DNA of 64,000 bases, taken from contig OX328109.1 in assembly GCA_946811185.2 (NCBI GenBank), forward strand, positions 44,748,129 to 44,812,128, read 5' to 3'. Numbering within the stretch: position 1 is the first letter of the stretch; the number at the start of each line of letters is the position of its first letter. The position numbers and the translations under genes are program-made. Below the pieces are notes generated by a model, which had not been told where the DNA came from, made no database searches, and saw only the letters and a list, made by a program, of their open reading frames with translations. The DNA is from Hippopus hippopus (taxonomy: Eukaryota > Mollusca > Bivalvia > Cardiida > Cardiidae). Below, piece after piece: positions 54,401-60,151 of the stretch.

Positions 54401-54539
54401 ACAGTGCATGGCTCATTTAAACATCTATATTTTCCAGGAAGTTGTTGTGAACTGTGTTGCCCTAAGTTCAAGTCAAGAGTACCTGGTGTGTGGAACAGAC
54501 AACAATCTGGTCTGTATATGGAGGAAAAACTCTAATTAG
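30493..54539 (+). CDS. LRWD1: LRWD1 / ORCA, leucine-rich repeat and WD40 protein (16 exons, 715 aa)
   Basis: Exons: 30493-30569, 33643-33871, 35298-35417, 37258-37410, 39089-39460, 41325-41445, 42578-42684, 43465-43546, 44504-44626, 45465-45543, 47121-47261, 48081-48178, 49740-49904, 51561-51667, 52981-53052, 54438-54539. All are GT-AG and phases join into 2148 nt. Residues 22-99 are LRRs (KSLDLSNHSLESLD, LEALDLSWNRLTEIP, LRVLDCSNNDLSSV). Residues 194-317 are charged, with KKRKR (265) and KRKR (280) as likely nuclear signals. From about 318 come WD40 blades: VQFLRCHS, WKCAFEP, ATCGGRIVCFVDCHT, then GH (442) with SRDGRIIQWDIGVP, and NNLVCIWRK at the end. Block order and these motifs match vertebrate LRWD1 (647 aa in human), which binds the origin recognition complex and repressive histone marks and helps load ORC on heterochromatin. 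The start is the first ATG in frame with the LRRs; an acceptor near 30449 suggests a 5' untranslated exon. Confidence 0.95.
30656..32065 (+). mobile_element. SINE-b split by a hAT-like element
   Basis: Head GGGGTCCTGCGTGGCTCTGG, box B GGTTCGAGGCTC, then insert, then TTGGTTTTTGGTAGAAGTGT and the tail with GAAATAATGTTGAAAGCGG. Lies in intron 1 of LRWD1. Confidence 0.85.
30728..31902. mobile_element. hAT-like non-autonomous DNA element, 1.18 kb
   Basis: Perfect 16-bp terminal repeats CAGTGCTCTCAATAAG and CTTATTGAGAGCACTG. Flanking repeats TGGGAT (8 bp with one mismatch if the TIR starts one base later). Subterminal AGGAATTTTT and GGACGT motifs recur. No transposase frame. An AACCCTATGTTGTG block near 30891 resembles the foldback at 16061. 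Confidence 0.8.
32084..32752 (+). mobile_element. TTAA-A MITE split by about 0.45 kb
   Basis: Left part to AATTTGTTGTCTG near 32217; resumes AGTCACATTT...TGTCATCTGC near 32671 with about 23 bp repeated on both sides. Core is shortened. Confidence 0.6.
32218..32670 (+). other. Non-repeat insert, possible gene or transposase fragment
   Basis: GC-richer than its surroundings. Frames include KEVAFNGST and a downstream KKFPTWLTF, vaguely like a BED-type zinc finger (x-GST-x-N-L-x-x-H-L), but the cysteine/histidine spacing is not preserved. No assignment. Confidence 0.3.
32748..32974 (+). mobile_element. TTAA-A MITE with flipped core
   Basis: Plus flanks (GTTAACCTTTTACTACACAA, CTACCCTGTTATAAAC) but centre GGTTACC, the minus form. 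Confidence 0.85.
32985..33173 (+). mobile_element. TTAA-A MITE, left end lost
   Basis: Core GGTAACC; right end CATGTGGTAAAGAGTTAA intact; left arm reads GGATAGAATACATTATGGG, a minus-type flank, so the left half may be exchanged. Confidence 0.7.
33180..33555 (+). mobile_element. Worn TTAA-A MITE split by a SINE-like tail
   Basis: AGAAGGCTTGATAAAGACAC and CTACCCTTTCAATACTAAAT, then about 180 bp ending AATAAAACACCATAC with ATTC repeats, then GTTTTCAAATGCTTTTAAT. Ends 88 nt before LRWD1 exon 2. Confidence 0.5.
34104..34366. mobile_element. TTAA-A MITE chimera with two right ends
   Basis: Left half reads as a minus copy (TTTAGACTTGTCTAAATTGA, AGCTAGAAAACATTGTGG) and right half as a plus copy (TTTCTACCCTTTCAAAGACC, CCATGTGGTAATGAGTTAA). 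Neither half has the CACAATCCC end. Confidence 0.7.
34739..34968 (+). mobile_element. TTAA-A MITE, full length
   Basis: ATTAACCCATTACCACACAA to CGTTTGGTAATGAGTTAA; perfect core. Preceded by a minus-type right-end fragment (34690-34742). Confidence 0.9.
34963..35125 (-). mobile_element. TTAA-A MITE lacking its terminus
   Basis: Begins at TTAAATGTGGCTAAAATG, sharing TTAA with the previous copy; right end AAGTGGCAGTGGGTTAA. Confidence 0.7.
35428..35977 (-). mobile_element. TTAA-A MITE split by SINE-a
   Basis: TTAACCCTTTGCCAGA, SINE, then ACCCTTTACCAGATGGC onward; core GGTTACC; right end TTATGTGGTAAAGAGTTAA. Starts 11 nt after LRWD1 exon 3. Confidence 0.85.
35444..35751 (+). mobile_element. SINE-a, full length, with target duplication
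   Basis: AACCCTTTGCCAGA (35430-35443) and AACCCTTTACCAGA (35752-35765) flank it; the duplicated target is the MITE terminus itself. Confidence 0.88.
35974..36194 (+). mobile_element. TTAA-A MITE, full length
   Basis: Shares TTAA with the preceding copy; perfect core GGTAACC; right end GTTTGGTAAAGAGTTGA. Confidence 0.85.
36195..36405 (-). mobile_element. TTAA-A MITE, worn
   Basis: Third in a row; AGACTAGAAAATTTATGACG, GGGAAACATTGTGAGAG, core mostly lost, end TTTTGGTAAATTGTTA. Confidence 0.6.
36411..36620 (+). mobile_element. SINE-d single unit
   Basis: TTACGGGAGATCACTCC, GAATTCTCTTTAGCTCTGTG, extra arm CTTGACAAACAAGGATC, box B GGTTTGAATCC. Confidence 0.7.
36755..36900 (+). mobile_element. 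TTAA-A MITE, right half
   Basis: Starts inside the core at CTAACTAGTATTTTCTAC; right end CCTTTGGTAAACAGTG. Confidence 0.7.
36945..37183. mobile_element. TIR element with TAAGGCC ends
   Basis: TAAGGCCTAACAAAAAATAT and ATTTTTTCTTAAGGCC, with TAGGGTTTC / GAAACCCT inside, are inverted. The middle has a 21-T run. It sits 75 nt before LRWD1 exon 4. Confidence 0.55.
37431..37662 (+). mobile_element. TTAA-A MITE with flipped core
   Basis: Plus flanks (CCTTCTGAAAACATTGTGG, CTACCCTTCCCACC) but centre GGTTACC. Begins 20 nt after the LRWD1 exon 4 donor. Confidence 0.85.
37657..37868 (-). mobile_element. TTAA-A MITE
   Basis: TTGACTACCAAACATCAAAT at left abuts the previous copy; right end GGGATTTTTTGGTGTGG. 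Confidence 0.75.
38248..38450 (+). mobile_element. TTAA-A MITE with flipped core, worn
   Basis: ACTAAACAGTCCCTCATTTT, AAGGCTTTTGAAAAAATGTG, centre GGTTACC, TTTCTACACTAACACAGGC. Confidence 0.65.
38529..38847 (+). mobile_element. SINE-a, full length, with target duplication
   Basis: CAGTATAGA flanks at 38520-38528 and 38848-38856. Box A TAACGCAGTCGGTCG is altered; box B GGTTCGATCCC is good. Confidence 0.85.
39763..40020 (+). mobile_element. SINE-c
   Basis: GGCTGTTTAGCCCAGTGGTT head, CGACACCCGGTTGGGGC, GCCTTTCCCCTCTGATAC; 3' end diverged. Confidence 0.7.
40060..40130. repeat. ACTGTC-core palindrome fragment
   Basis: AGTATAGATCAAGATCACAC followed by TAGATTGAGATTAGACTGC; B/C core remnant. Confidence 0.35.
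40155..40378 (+). mobile_element. TTAA-A MITE
   Basis: ATCCCTTAGCCACAGAATCC; core GCTAGTACCCAGC; right end CCTGTGGTAAAGGTTA. Confidence 0.8.
40812..41031 (-). mobile_element. TTAA-A MITE
   Basis: ACAGCAAAATTTCTGACTTG at left; perfect core GGTTACC; right end GTGTGGTAAAGGATTAA. A core remnant precedes it (40640-40720). Confidence 0.8.
41028..41263 (-). mobile_element. TTAA-A MITE, tandem with the previous one
   Basis: Shares TTAA; TTAATTATTTCTCAAATAAT at left, right end TTGTGTGGTAAAGGGTTAA. Ends 62 nt before LRWD1 exon 6. Confidence 0.85.
41490..41800 (+). mobile_element. SINE-a
   Basis: Worn head TGTAGCGCAGTTGGTT; body TGATGATGGTTATGTGGG, tail ggcattaaataccatac and AATC repeats. Confidence 0.8.
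42287..42496 (-). mobile_element. TTAA-A MITE, full length
   Basis: TTAACTCTTTACCAAAGACA to TTTGGTAGAGGGTTAA, with an extra right-end repeat to 42522. Ends about 55-80 nt before LRWD1 exon 7. Confidence 0.88.
42700..43155. other. LRWD1 intron, nothing recognised
   Basis: AT-rich, no identified repeat. Confidence 0.4.
43160..43345 (+). mobile_element. Worn TTAA-A MITE
   Basis: CCTTACTAGACAGTTC, AAGGCCTTTGAAAATATGG, core GGCTGGTTACAAGC, weak right half. Confidence 0.55.
43811..44313 (+). mobile_element. Foldback element F, uninterrupted
   Basis: Hairpin: GATCGAAATTTATTTCATCG and GTAATATTTTCACGAG against their mirrors. Body from TTTATTTCATGCTTTT (43972) to AAAGCATGAAATAAA (44313), itself a terminal inverted pair. 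Lies in the intron between LRWD1 exons 8 and 9. Confidence 0.75.
44669..44865 (+). mobile_element. SINE-b, middle deleted
   Basis: GGGCCCTGTGTGGCTCTGTG head, GTGACCTGGAGGCTGGGCAA joins to CACTTAGAGCCCTAGCC, tail TATGACAGAGATAATG. A second 3' fragment follows to 44990 (TGTCCTTGGGTAAGGCAACC). Confidence 0.7.
45319..45437. mobile_element. Perfect hairpin 27 nt before LRWD1 exon 10
   Basis: CTATATGGTTTGAACCATCA and AAACATTGGGAAAGATTGAA pair with TTCAATCTTTCCCAGTGTTT and CAAACCATATAG around AAAGCTTTATTAAAGCTTT. About 55-bp arms with very few mismatches. Confidence 0.8.
45545..46119. other. LRWD1 intron, nothing recognised
   Basis: No gene, no assignable repeat. Confidence 0.4.
46120..46391 (+). 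mobile_element. TTAA-A MITE with duplicated left arm
   Basis: GGCTTTTGAAAATATTGTGG, core, then CAATGTTTTCAAAAAAATC (a left-type flank again), then GTAACCAGCACTTC and right-type TTTTCTGCTGTCTC; end GTGTAAAGAGTTAA. Confidence 0.65.
46432..46690 (+). mobile_element. SINE-c, full length
   Basis: TTTGTAGTTCAGTGCTTAGC head, GAGTTTGATACCTGG, TGCCTCTCACCTCTGATGCC, tail aacgacgttaaactcc with AATC repeats. It shares the GTTAAAC tail with SINE-a and SINE-b. Confidence 0.8.
46880..47098 (-). mobile_element. TTAA-A MITE, full length
   Basis: TTACCCTTTACCAAATGACA; core GGTTACC with a shortened outer arm; ends 23 nt before LRWD1 exon 11. Confidence 0.8.
47276..47640 (-). mobile_element. Two adjoining SINE-b copies
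   Basis: 47276-47433 and 47434-47640 repeat TTTCAGCAGTACTAGGCTAG and TTGCCCAAGGACACTCCCA; only the second keeps the tRNA-like head (TTTACCACTGAGCCACGCAG). Confidence 0.8.
47705..47932 (+). mobile_element. TTAA-A MITE, full length
   Basis: TTTACTCTTTACCGCACAAG; perfect core GGTAACC; right end ATATGGTAAAGAGTTGA. A lone right end follows (47990-48053), 28 nt before LRWD1 exon 12. Confidence 0.85.
48205..48355. mobile_element. Foldback element, 150 bp
   Basis: GGAATATTATGTTGTAGTAA and CTTTTCTGGTGCTTGTATTT pair with AAATACTAGCGCCAGGAAAG and TTACTACAGCATAATATTCC. Confidence 0.85.
48356..48821. other. LRWD1 intron, nothing recognised
   Basis: AT-rich without assignable repeat. Confidence 0.4.
48822..49040 (+). 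mobile_element. SINE-d single unit
   Basis: TTACGGGAGATCACCCC, GAATTCTCTTTAGCTCAGTG, arm CCTCAATAAATGATGATC, box B GGTTCAAACC, TTTGTTGCGAACTTTCATG. Confidence 0.75.
49124..49320 (-). mobile_element. TTAA-A MITE, worn
   Basis: TTAAGTGTTTACCAACAGAT, AGTAGAAAACATTGTTGG, core mismatched, GTAAAAATTACTTGAACATTTGG at right in pieces. Confidence 0.6.
49323..49505 (+). mobile_element. SINE-c, internal deletion
   Basis: CCAGGTAGCGCGGTAGTTAG, AGACTTTCTTTTTGGTTG, then GTGAGAAAGCAAAGAAACAC and CCGCCGTGATATGACACG. Confidence 0.65.
49503..49572. repeat. ACTGTCC palindrome
   Basis: GGACAGTGTAGATCAAGATC facing TGATCTTGGATCTTCACTGT; the clearest free-standing B/C core. Confidence 0.6.
49919..50176 (-). mobile_element. 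GCTCTGGCAAA palindromic MITE
   Basis: CATGCTCTTGTGAAAAGGGG to GCCAGAGCATGGCTC, with inner CCAGGTCAGCCTGCGGACTG palindrome. Begins 14 nt after LRWD1 exon 13. Confidence 0.75.
50365..50565 (+). mobile_element. TTAA-A MITE, worn
   Basis: AGCCCTTTACCAAACAGTC, first core arm damaged, TTTCTACCCTTTGAAAGAC, TGAATTTGGACAAGTCTAAT. Confidence 0.65.
50566..51235. other. LRWD1 intron, nothing recognised
   Basis: Short MITE-like scraps only. Confidence 0.35.
51236..51425 (+). repeat. Imperfect direct duplication, about 110 bp
   Basis: TACGGTCCCTAACTCTC...GGCCGAATAGCC and TACGGCCCCTAACTCTC...GGCCGAATAGCT, each followed by TACGAAAAC and TCGATGTT. Confidence 0.7.
51440..51545 (-). mobile_element. TTAA-A MITE, left part lost
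   Basis: GGAGAAAATACTGGTTAAC, TTTTCAAAAGCCGTTTTCC, ends 15 nt before LRWD1 exon 14. Confidence 0.6.
51685..51883 (-). mobile_element. TTAA-A MITE, outer left end lost
   Basis: Begins CAAGTTGAAAGCACTTCC, 18 nt after LRWD1 exon 14. Core GCTGGAATCAGC palindromic; right end ACATGGTAAAGGTTAA. Confidence 0.8.
52215..52233 (+). repeat. Poly-C run, 19 nt
   Basis: Uninterrupted run of 19 C in intron 14 of LRWD1; may be an assembly-sensitive homopolymer. Confidence 0.9.
52585..52670. repeat. ACTGTC-core palindrome fragment
   Basis: TAGATCAAGATAAGACTGC facing GCAGTCTGATCATTGGTC. Confidence 0.4.
52765..52870 (+). mobile_element. TTAA-A MITE, left half
   Basis: GACCTTTACAACATAATTC, AAACACTGTGGGAAAAGTAG, stops after GGTAACAAG. 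Confidence 0.6.
53095..53300 (-). mobile_element. TTAA-A MITE fragments
   Basis: TTTGACTTGTTCAAATTGAA, AAAGAGTAGAAAATATTTGAG and, at 53275, ATAACTTGGTAAAGGGTAA; core missing. Confidence 0.5.
53301..53402 (+). mobile_element. TTAA-A MITE, left half with core
   Basis: AAGACCCTGAAGACAAAGC, GAAAACATTCTGAGAAAAGG, mirror arm CTCCTTTTCTCACAATG. Confidence 0.6.
53632..53675 (+). repeat. Duplicated GACGTCATT/TATATAAAG unit
   Basis: ATATAAAGCGACGTCATTTT and ATATAAAGTGACGTCATTCC, 19 bp apart. Confidence 0.7.
53809..53958. mobile_element. Foldback element
   Basis: ATCTATCATGGTTTATCGTT and GTGAGTTATGAG pair with CATAACTCAC and GCGATAAACCACGATAGA; loop with GGGCTATCGCCC. Confidence 0.75.
54151..54413 (+). 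mobile_element. GCTCTGGCAAA palindromic MITE
   Basis: CCATGATCTGGCAAAAGGGG to AGTGCATGGC, inner arms CATGTCAGCCTGCACAG / CTGTGCAGGCTGACATG perfect. Ends 24 nt before LRWD1 exon 16. Confidence 0.8.
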
Positions 54540-55290
54540 GGAATTATATTCTGCTGATAAATGTCTGGTTGCATTCAAAACAGAAAATAGACTAATCAAG
54601 TGTATGCTAGATACTCATTTATTAATTACTTATACAATCATGATCTGAGTAAAATTAGGGCATTATCTAACTCACTAACTCACCAATACAACGTGACAGA
54701 AAAATTTTCCATAGCAGTCTAGTTCCATGTGTAGAGCATTATTTAGTACATGGGTTACCTCTGTGTATAGACGTTCGGGTCTTTTCAGTAAATTCCTGAC
54801 ATGTTTGGCCCACATGACAAAATATGAGAACCCCATTTCAGTGTATTTTTAGCTATTTCATCTGTTACTTTTCATCTTCTTTTTTCATAGATCATTTTTA
54901 TGCAGAGTTTGATTTTGTCCGATATCTGAGAGAATTCTTATGGTTGAAAATTATATGTATATATATTTTTCCATATGTTTTTTTATTGTGATATTGCAGA
55001 AGAATGTTTATAGTTGAAAAGTGTGGAAGAATTTTTATGATTGAAATTTTAAGTTTTTTTCCTCTTTTTTCAAAACTTGAAGAATTTTCGTTATAAATTA
55101 AAGAAAATAAGAACTTTTAACCATTAAAGAAAATGAATTTTTTTTTTTTACTTTATATGTTTGGATTTGTTTTATCCATGTCAAAAATAAGTGATTGCAT
55201 TGTACATATAGTTGTTGCATAGTTGTTACATAGGCTGTACATGTTGTTGTTGTTCTGTAGTTGGTAGTGGAATATGTTTGTTATATAAGT
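54540..55290. other. 3' flank of LRWD1
   Basis: AT-rich. No AATAAA in the first few hundred bases; ATTAAA near 55098 and 55122 are candidate polyadenylation signals. Confidence 0.4.
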
Positions 55291-55511
55291 TTTAACCCTT
55301 TACCAGATGACAAAATTTTAGCATTGAAAGCATTTGCAGACGACAATTTCATTGTGGCTCAAATGGTGCAATTTTTCTTTGATAGGGCAGAAAATATTGT
55401 GGGAAAAGGAGAAAATGCTGGTTACCAGCATTTTCTCCTTTTTCTACAATGTTTTCAAATGCTTTTTTCCTTGGGTCATTAAAAGTTGCCATTGTGCGGT
55501 AAAAGCTTTAA
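55291..55511 (-). mobile_element. TTAA-A MITE, full length
   Basis: TTTAACCCTTTACCAGATGA; perfect core GGTTACC; right end TTGTGCGGTAAAAG. Confidence 0.88.
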
Positions 55512-55548
55512 GGGAAAAACAAGCATTGTTTCTGTTCCTTTTTGTAAT

Positions 55549-55818
55549 TTTACCCTATACTAAATAATCCCAAGTTTAGTCAACCCAGGAAGAGGGCTTT
55601 TGAAAAACACTGTGGTAAAATGGTTTCTACCCTTTCAAAACAAATCCTATAGTAAAGGCCATACTGGTTACGAGTAACTAGCATTCTCTCCTTTTCCCAC
55701 AATGTTTTATACTCTTTCAATGACAGAAATCAACATTTGAGATGCACTGAATTGTTATCTGCAAACATTTCAATGTGGTATAGGTCAAATTTCTGCTGTT
55801 TTGTAAAGGATTAAACAC
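55549..55818 (+). mobile_element. TTAA-A MITE, rearranged core
   Basis: ACCCTATACTAAATAATCCC; TTTCTACCCTTTCAAAAC occurs before a second core arm GAGTAACTAGC and a second CTCTTTCAATGAC, so the right half starts twice. Confidence 0.65.
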
Positions 55819-56520
55819 AAAGTCTGTTTTTATTTCAGAAAAGTATTTGAAAAGCTTCACAATGTTTTACTGACATAAACTTCATATTTGGTTTGTAAAC
55901 TAGATTTTTTCTTCTATTTGTTCCTCATCTTTATTTTTCATCGTAAGATATTTTTATTTTTTCTTCTTGGATATGTTTTAGTCTTATTAATATCCTGTCT
56001 TACTCCATAATGACTTTTTTATACTCCTACTGTTTTTAAAACAGTATTTGCTACTAAGCTTGTGCTTGACAGAATTTCTCTTTTTTTTTCTCTTTCTCTT
56101 TTTTCTTGTGCTTTACAGAATTTATCTTACTTTTTCTATTTTTTTCATGGAGAAAAACTCATCCTCTTTGAAATATTATTTCGGATAAAAATGTGTTCTA
56201 AAATGTTTTTGAACCTCTGTGTATTTCTATTCAATTTTTATTTGTTCTTGCATGTATCTTCTTCAATATGAAAAACTATGACACTTGGTTATTTTTTCCC
56301 AAGTAAAATATTCACCATATGTGTTCAAATATTTCATTGATTTTGTTACTGGCACTGTTGATAACAAGTTTTGATTCAAAGAATTAAATAATGAAGTTCA
56401 AGTTTAGTCTTACTTTGCTCCTGTCTTGTTCTTTTTATTTAACAACCAATCAGACCATAAACAACATTTGTGCAACGAAGAATTTTGCTTTTACATTTTT
56501 AGATCGACTGTTTTTCAAAG
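55819..56520. other. T-rich spacer
   Basis: Long pyrimidine-rich stretches; no gene or family recognised. Confidence 0.4.
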
Positions 56521-57080
56521 AGAACGTTGAGGTATTGTCGTAACCCTTGTGTCTTGGTTGTCATGATGCAAAAACTTTTGACATTTCCTAAAACTTTGAT
56601 ATTTTATAATATCTCTGTCGTTACTGAAAATATTTACTTAAGCTGGGACAAGTTATTCACTATCTACAGGGGGACCCATATTACAAGGGCAGATAACAAT
56701 CAAAATATTGGGACACATTTATGCCCCTTTTTCAACTTTGAATTTTCACTGAAAATTAAGCAACTGCGTCTGACATCCACATGTGATCCTCTTGTTTTTC
56801 TACATTACCAATTATTTTTAGCTTAGCTGATTCTGAAGAACAAATCTTAGTATTGTGATGGCCATGTCGTCATCTCTATTGTCCTTGTCTGTGTCGTCAT
56901 GTAAAAACATTGACATTTTATAATATCTATGTCATTTCTAAAGATATTTACTTCAAACATGGACTAGTTGTTAACTGGGACTGTTTGTTAACTGGGACTG
57001 TTTGTTAACTATCAAAAGGGAAATCCAAACAGTAGGGCCAGGTAACCATCAAAATATTTCGATTTCTATATGGAGCTGCA
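56520..57080 (+). repeat. Two diverged copies of an unknown dispersed repeat
   Basis: TTATAATATCTCTGTCGTTA and TTATAATATCTATGTCATTT, each followed by ATATTTACTT, GGACNAGTT, and AACNATCAAAATATT. The second contains TTGTTAACTGGGACTG three times. A retrotransposon 3' end is possible but unproved. Confidence 0.5.
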
Positions 57081-57821
57081 GTCGACCATTGGAAGTAAAT
57101 AAATAGAGGATCTGGCATGAGTTGGTGTTTGAGATAAAATATTATGAAACAAGTCTACAAAAATGTCAATAAGTCGGCCTCAATAACATTTTTTTGTGGA
57201 CGAGTTCAACGAAATTTTTGCATACAAGCCAACGGATGCCATTCTTTTTATCACATAACTGTATCTCAGGAGTTACAGTTCGTGACGTGTTCAAACATAG
57301 ACCTACATGTGTATGTGTATTTAAATTTACATGGAGCCTATTTGTTTCTGTGACAGGTTTGTACGTCAAAGACAAAAATAGTTTCAAAGAAACTTGCATA
57401 TAACGGTTTTGTTTTACATCTAAAGACACTAAAATGTGCAGCTTTATCACGGTCATCAGTTTTGACAGTCACTTTCACAGGAATCGTAGTCGGCAACGTT
57501 TTAGAAATGAAGCGTATAATTACTGCGCATTGACCAAATACGGCAATATTTTCTTATGTCACATGTGTGTAAGACAAGAAAATTCGTAATGGCTGTCTTA
57601 CATTGAAAAGAAGGAGAGTTATGTTATAAATGAGATTCATTTGCAAAAACTACATAAATATTAGTGCCATAAAATGCGACCTGGTGGCCAACTTTATTAA
57701 ATAACCAGTGTTTAGCAGGCATTTAGCCGACTGAGTTCCTAGAAAAGAGAAAAATGTTGGAATGTACCTATAACGTTACTAAGCAATAATCTGTCTTAAG
57801 CAAGGACATTTTGAGTGTCTT
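57081..57821. other. No gene recognised
   Basis: Intergenic; open frames on both strands near 57150-57450 lack domain character. Confidence 0.35.
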
Positions 57822-58044
57822 TTAACCCATCACCAAAAACACATGAGTTTTAAACCATGAGGAAGAAGGCTTTTGAAAACATTGTGGGAAAAGGAGAAAA
57901 TGCTGGTTACCAGCATTTTCTCATTTTCCCACAATGTTTTCTGCCTATTGAAAAACAAATCCCATCATTTAAACCATATTTAAATTGTCGTCTGCAAGTG
58001 CTTTAAATTGGAATGGTTCTTAATTAAACATTGTTGTTTGGTCG
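57822..58044 (+). mobile_element. TTAA-A MITE with flipped core
   Basis: TTTTAACCCATCACCAAAAA, AAGGCTTTTGAAAACATTG, centre GGTTACC, TTTCTGCCTATTGAAAAAC, end TTGTTTGGTCGG. Confidence 0.85.
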
Positions 58045-58220
58045 GCCAGTTTGAATATGACACGATGAGCACCAATTCAGTTTGGGGTAATTCATCTTCT
58101 GATTAATGTTAGGCATACATGTAAATTCAAGCCTTCTTTTCTGAAAAAAAAATCTGTTGATGGCACTATCCAGAAAAGAAACATAGTTGTATGGCCGCAC
58201 GCTGAAATACTGATAAAGAT

Positions 58221-58531
58221 GCCGAACCCCTGTAGCTCAGTCGGTAGAGTACAGGACTTGAGAACATGAGGTCGCTGGTTCTGTCCCCGGCTCGGCCAAT
58301 TTCTTTCTGAGGAATGTTGATGGTCATCGCGGTACGCTTCATTCCTCCCTCACCGCTGACCATCGTTTCGACGATAGTCATGTGGTAAAGCAGCCAGTGG
58401 GTTGGAAAGAATTTTGTGCGGAGTACTGGTAAAAGAAAATCCATGAAAGCATGGATAGGTGCACTGGCCGACGTGATATTACTAAAATAATGTTGAAAAT
58501 GGCGTTAAACACCATCAATCAGTCAATCAAT
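58221..58531 (+). mobile_element. SINE-a, full length, with target duplication
   Basis: TGATAAAGAT at 58211-58220 and 58532-58541. Box A TAGCTCAGTCGGTAGAG, box B GGTTCTGTCCC, pairing ends GCCGAAC and GCTCGGC. Confidence 0.9.
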
Positions 58532-58794
58532 TGATAAAGATACCTGTTGAGAATTTAGGAAGAGAAGAAGAAGAAAGGAATTTAAGAAAAAAATCGAATT
58601 TTACCACCCTCAAGGTATTTTCTGTTCGTCAGAATGTATGATGCATGTTGATGAATTGAAGTAACCTTTCTTTGATTTACATTTCAACGATTTATTTCAA
58701 TTACATTTAATTACTATAAATAACAAAGCAATTACAATCAATAAAAATACAGTTACAATAAATAACAGTATATGGACTAATTACGGGCACATCA

Positions 58795-58970
58795 CGCTAC
58801 ACCACACAATCGCGATATTTAGCAACCTTGAGTAAGCAAGCTTTTGAAAACATTGTAGGAAAAGGAGACAATGCTGATGCTCAGCATTTTCTCGTTTTAC
58901 CATCTCCATGTTAGTAATTTATCCATATTGTTTTTTTCTATCGCTCCCATTCCAAAAAACAAGTCCCGTT
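58795..58970 (+). mobile_element. TTAA-A MITE, right end lost
   Basis: CTACACCACACAATCGCG, core GCTGATGCTCAGC, then diverges. Confidence 0.7.
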
Positions 58971-59195
58971 TGGCTAGTGGTGGAGATGTTAGATTTTAAA
59001 TCTAGAGGCCCCCGGTTCGATCCTCTCTAAAAGCGCTGGTTTTTCGCTGAGAGTGTCCTTAGGTAAGACACTTCAGAGTCTCGGTCCAGCAATGGTGAAA
59101 CTTGGGAGACAAGAATAAATAAGCTTCGCTGTGATAAAGCTGTAATGTTTTTTCAAAAGCGACACCAAACACCATTCAAACAAAACATATTCTTA
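58971..59195 (+). mobile_element. SINE-b
   Basis: TTGGCTAGTGGTGGAGATGT head, box B GGTTCGATCCTC, GAGAGTGTCCTTAGGTAAGA, tail with CACCATTCAAAC. Confidence 0.75.
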
Positions 59196-59266
59196 AATCC
59201 AATGCAGGGCAGTCTGTTTAGACACTGTCCCATGAGGTGTATGGTTCGAGTCTACAGAGATTTACG

Positions 59267-59668
59267 CTGTTAACACACAATCCCGAGTTTTCACGACCCT
59301 AAGAAAGAAGCCTTTTGAAAACATTGTAGGAAAAGGAGAAAATGCTGGTAACCAGCATTTTCTCCTTTTCCCACAGTGTTTTCTAACCTGTCAAGGACAA
59401 TTGTTTGAGCCACATTTAAATTGTCGTCTGCAAATGCTTTCAATTTAGTTGATTGGTTGATTGTTTGGTGTTTTACGCCGTTTTCAACATTATTTCAGTT
59501 ATATCGCGGCGACCAGTCAACCTATGCATGCTTTCCTGGAGTCTCTTTTACCAGTACTCCGCACAATTTTCTTCCCAAGCCACCGGCTGCTTTCCCACAT
59601 AACCATCGTCGAGGCTTTTAGTTTGGACAAGTCCTCATTTTTGTCATGTAGTAAAGATTTAAGCTGTC
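59267..59668 (+). mobile_element. TTAA-A MITE split by a truncated SINE-a
   Basis: TGTTAACACACAATCCCGAG, perfect core GGTAACC, CTGCAAATGCTTTCAATTT, SINE, then GCTTTTAGTTTGGACAAGTC and TGTAGTAAAGATTTAA. Confidence 0.85.
59448..59612 (-). mobile_element. SINE-a, 5'-truncated
   Basis: AATC-type repeats reversed, GTTTTACGCCGTTTTCAAC, stops at AACCATCGTCGAGG. Confidence 0.85.
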
Positions 59669-59716
59669 AACTTTCATGGTATAAACAACAGACATTAAGT
59701 TTGCTAGGATCAACGA

Positions 59717-59935
59717 TATAGCTCTCACTCGATAAACCTTTCATTATCAGTTTATATAAATTTGTTTGTGTTTGGGATAATGGGTTTTAAATCACGTACT
59801 GTGACGAGATACTTTATAAACCCAACTCGATAATGTTTATATTATCATGTCTAGGTTCGTGGTTTTAAATCTGTATTCCCCAAAACAAACAAATATATAA
59901 ACTGTTAATGAAAGGTTTATCGAGTTAGAGTTATA
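59717..59935. mobile_element. Foldback element
   Basis: TATAGCTCTCACTCGATAAA and CCTTTCATTATCAGTTTATA pair with TATAAACTGTTAATGAAAGG and TTTATCGAGTTAGAGTTATA. Confidence 0.85.
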
Positions 59936-59942
59936 CAGCAAT

Positions 59943-60137
59943 TAACTGTTTACATGAAGACAAAATCTTAGAATTGTCTAAAGTGAAAGCAATTGTAGCC
60001 GACTTATTGAATGATACTCAACACATTGAATGTGTCCTTCAAGAGTAGAAAATATTGTTTCCTTTTTCCCCACAATCCTTTCAAAAACTATCTTCCACAG
60101 GGTCGCTCAAACGCAGGGTTGCTTGGTATAAGATTGC
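59943..60137 (-). mobile_element. TTAA-A MITE, core lost
   Basis: TTAACTGTTTACATGAAGAC, TTAGAATTGTCTAAAGTG, AAGAGTAGAAAATATTG, right end GGTTGCTTGGTATAAG. Confidence 0.65.
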
Positions 60138-60151
60138 AAACCATTCCAGTT

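Noticed and set aside
57166..57456. Minus-strand 96-codon frame as a possible exon
   Set aside because: No recognisable motif, no convincing splice sites, and a competing plus-strand frame of similar length.
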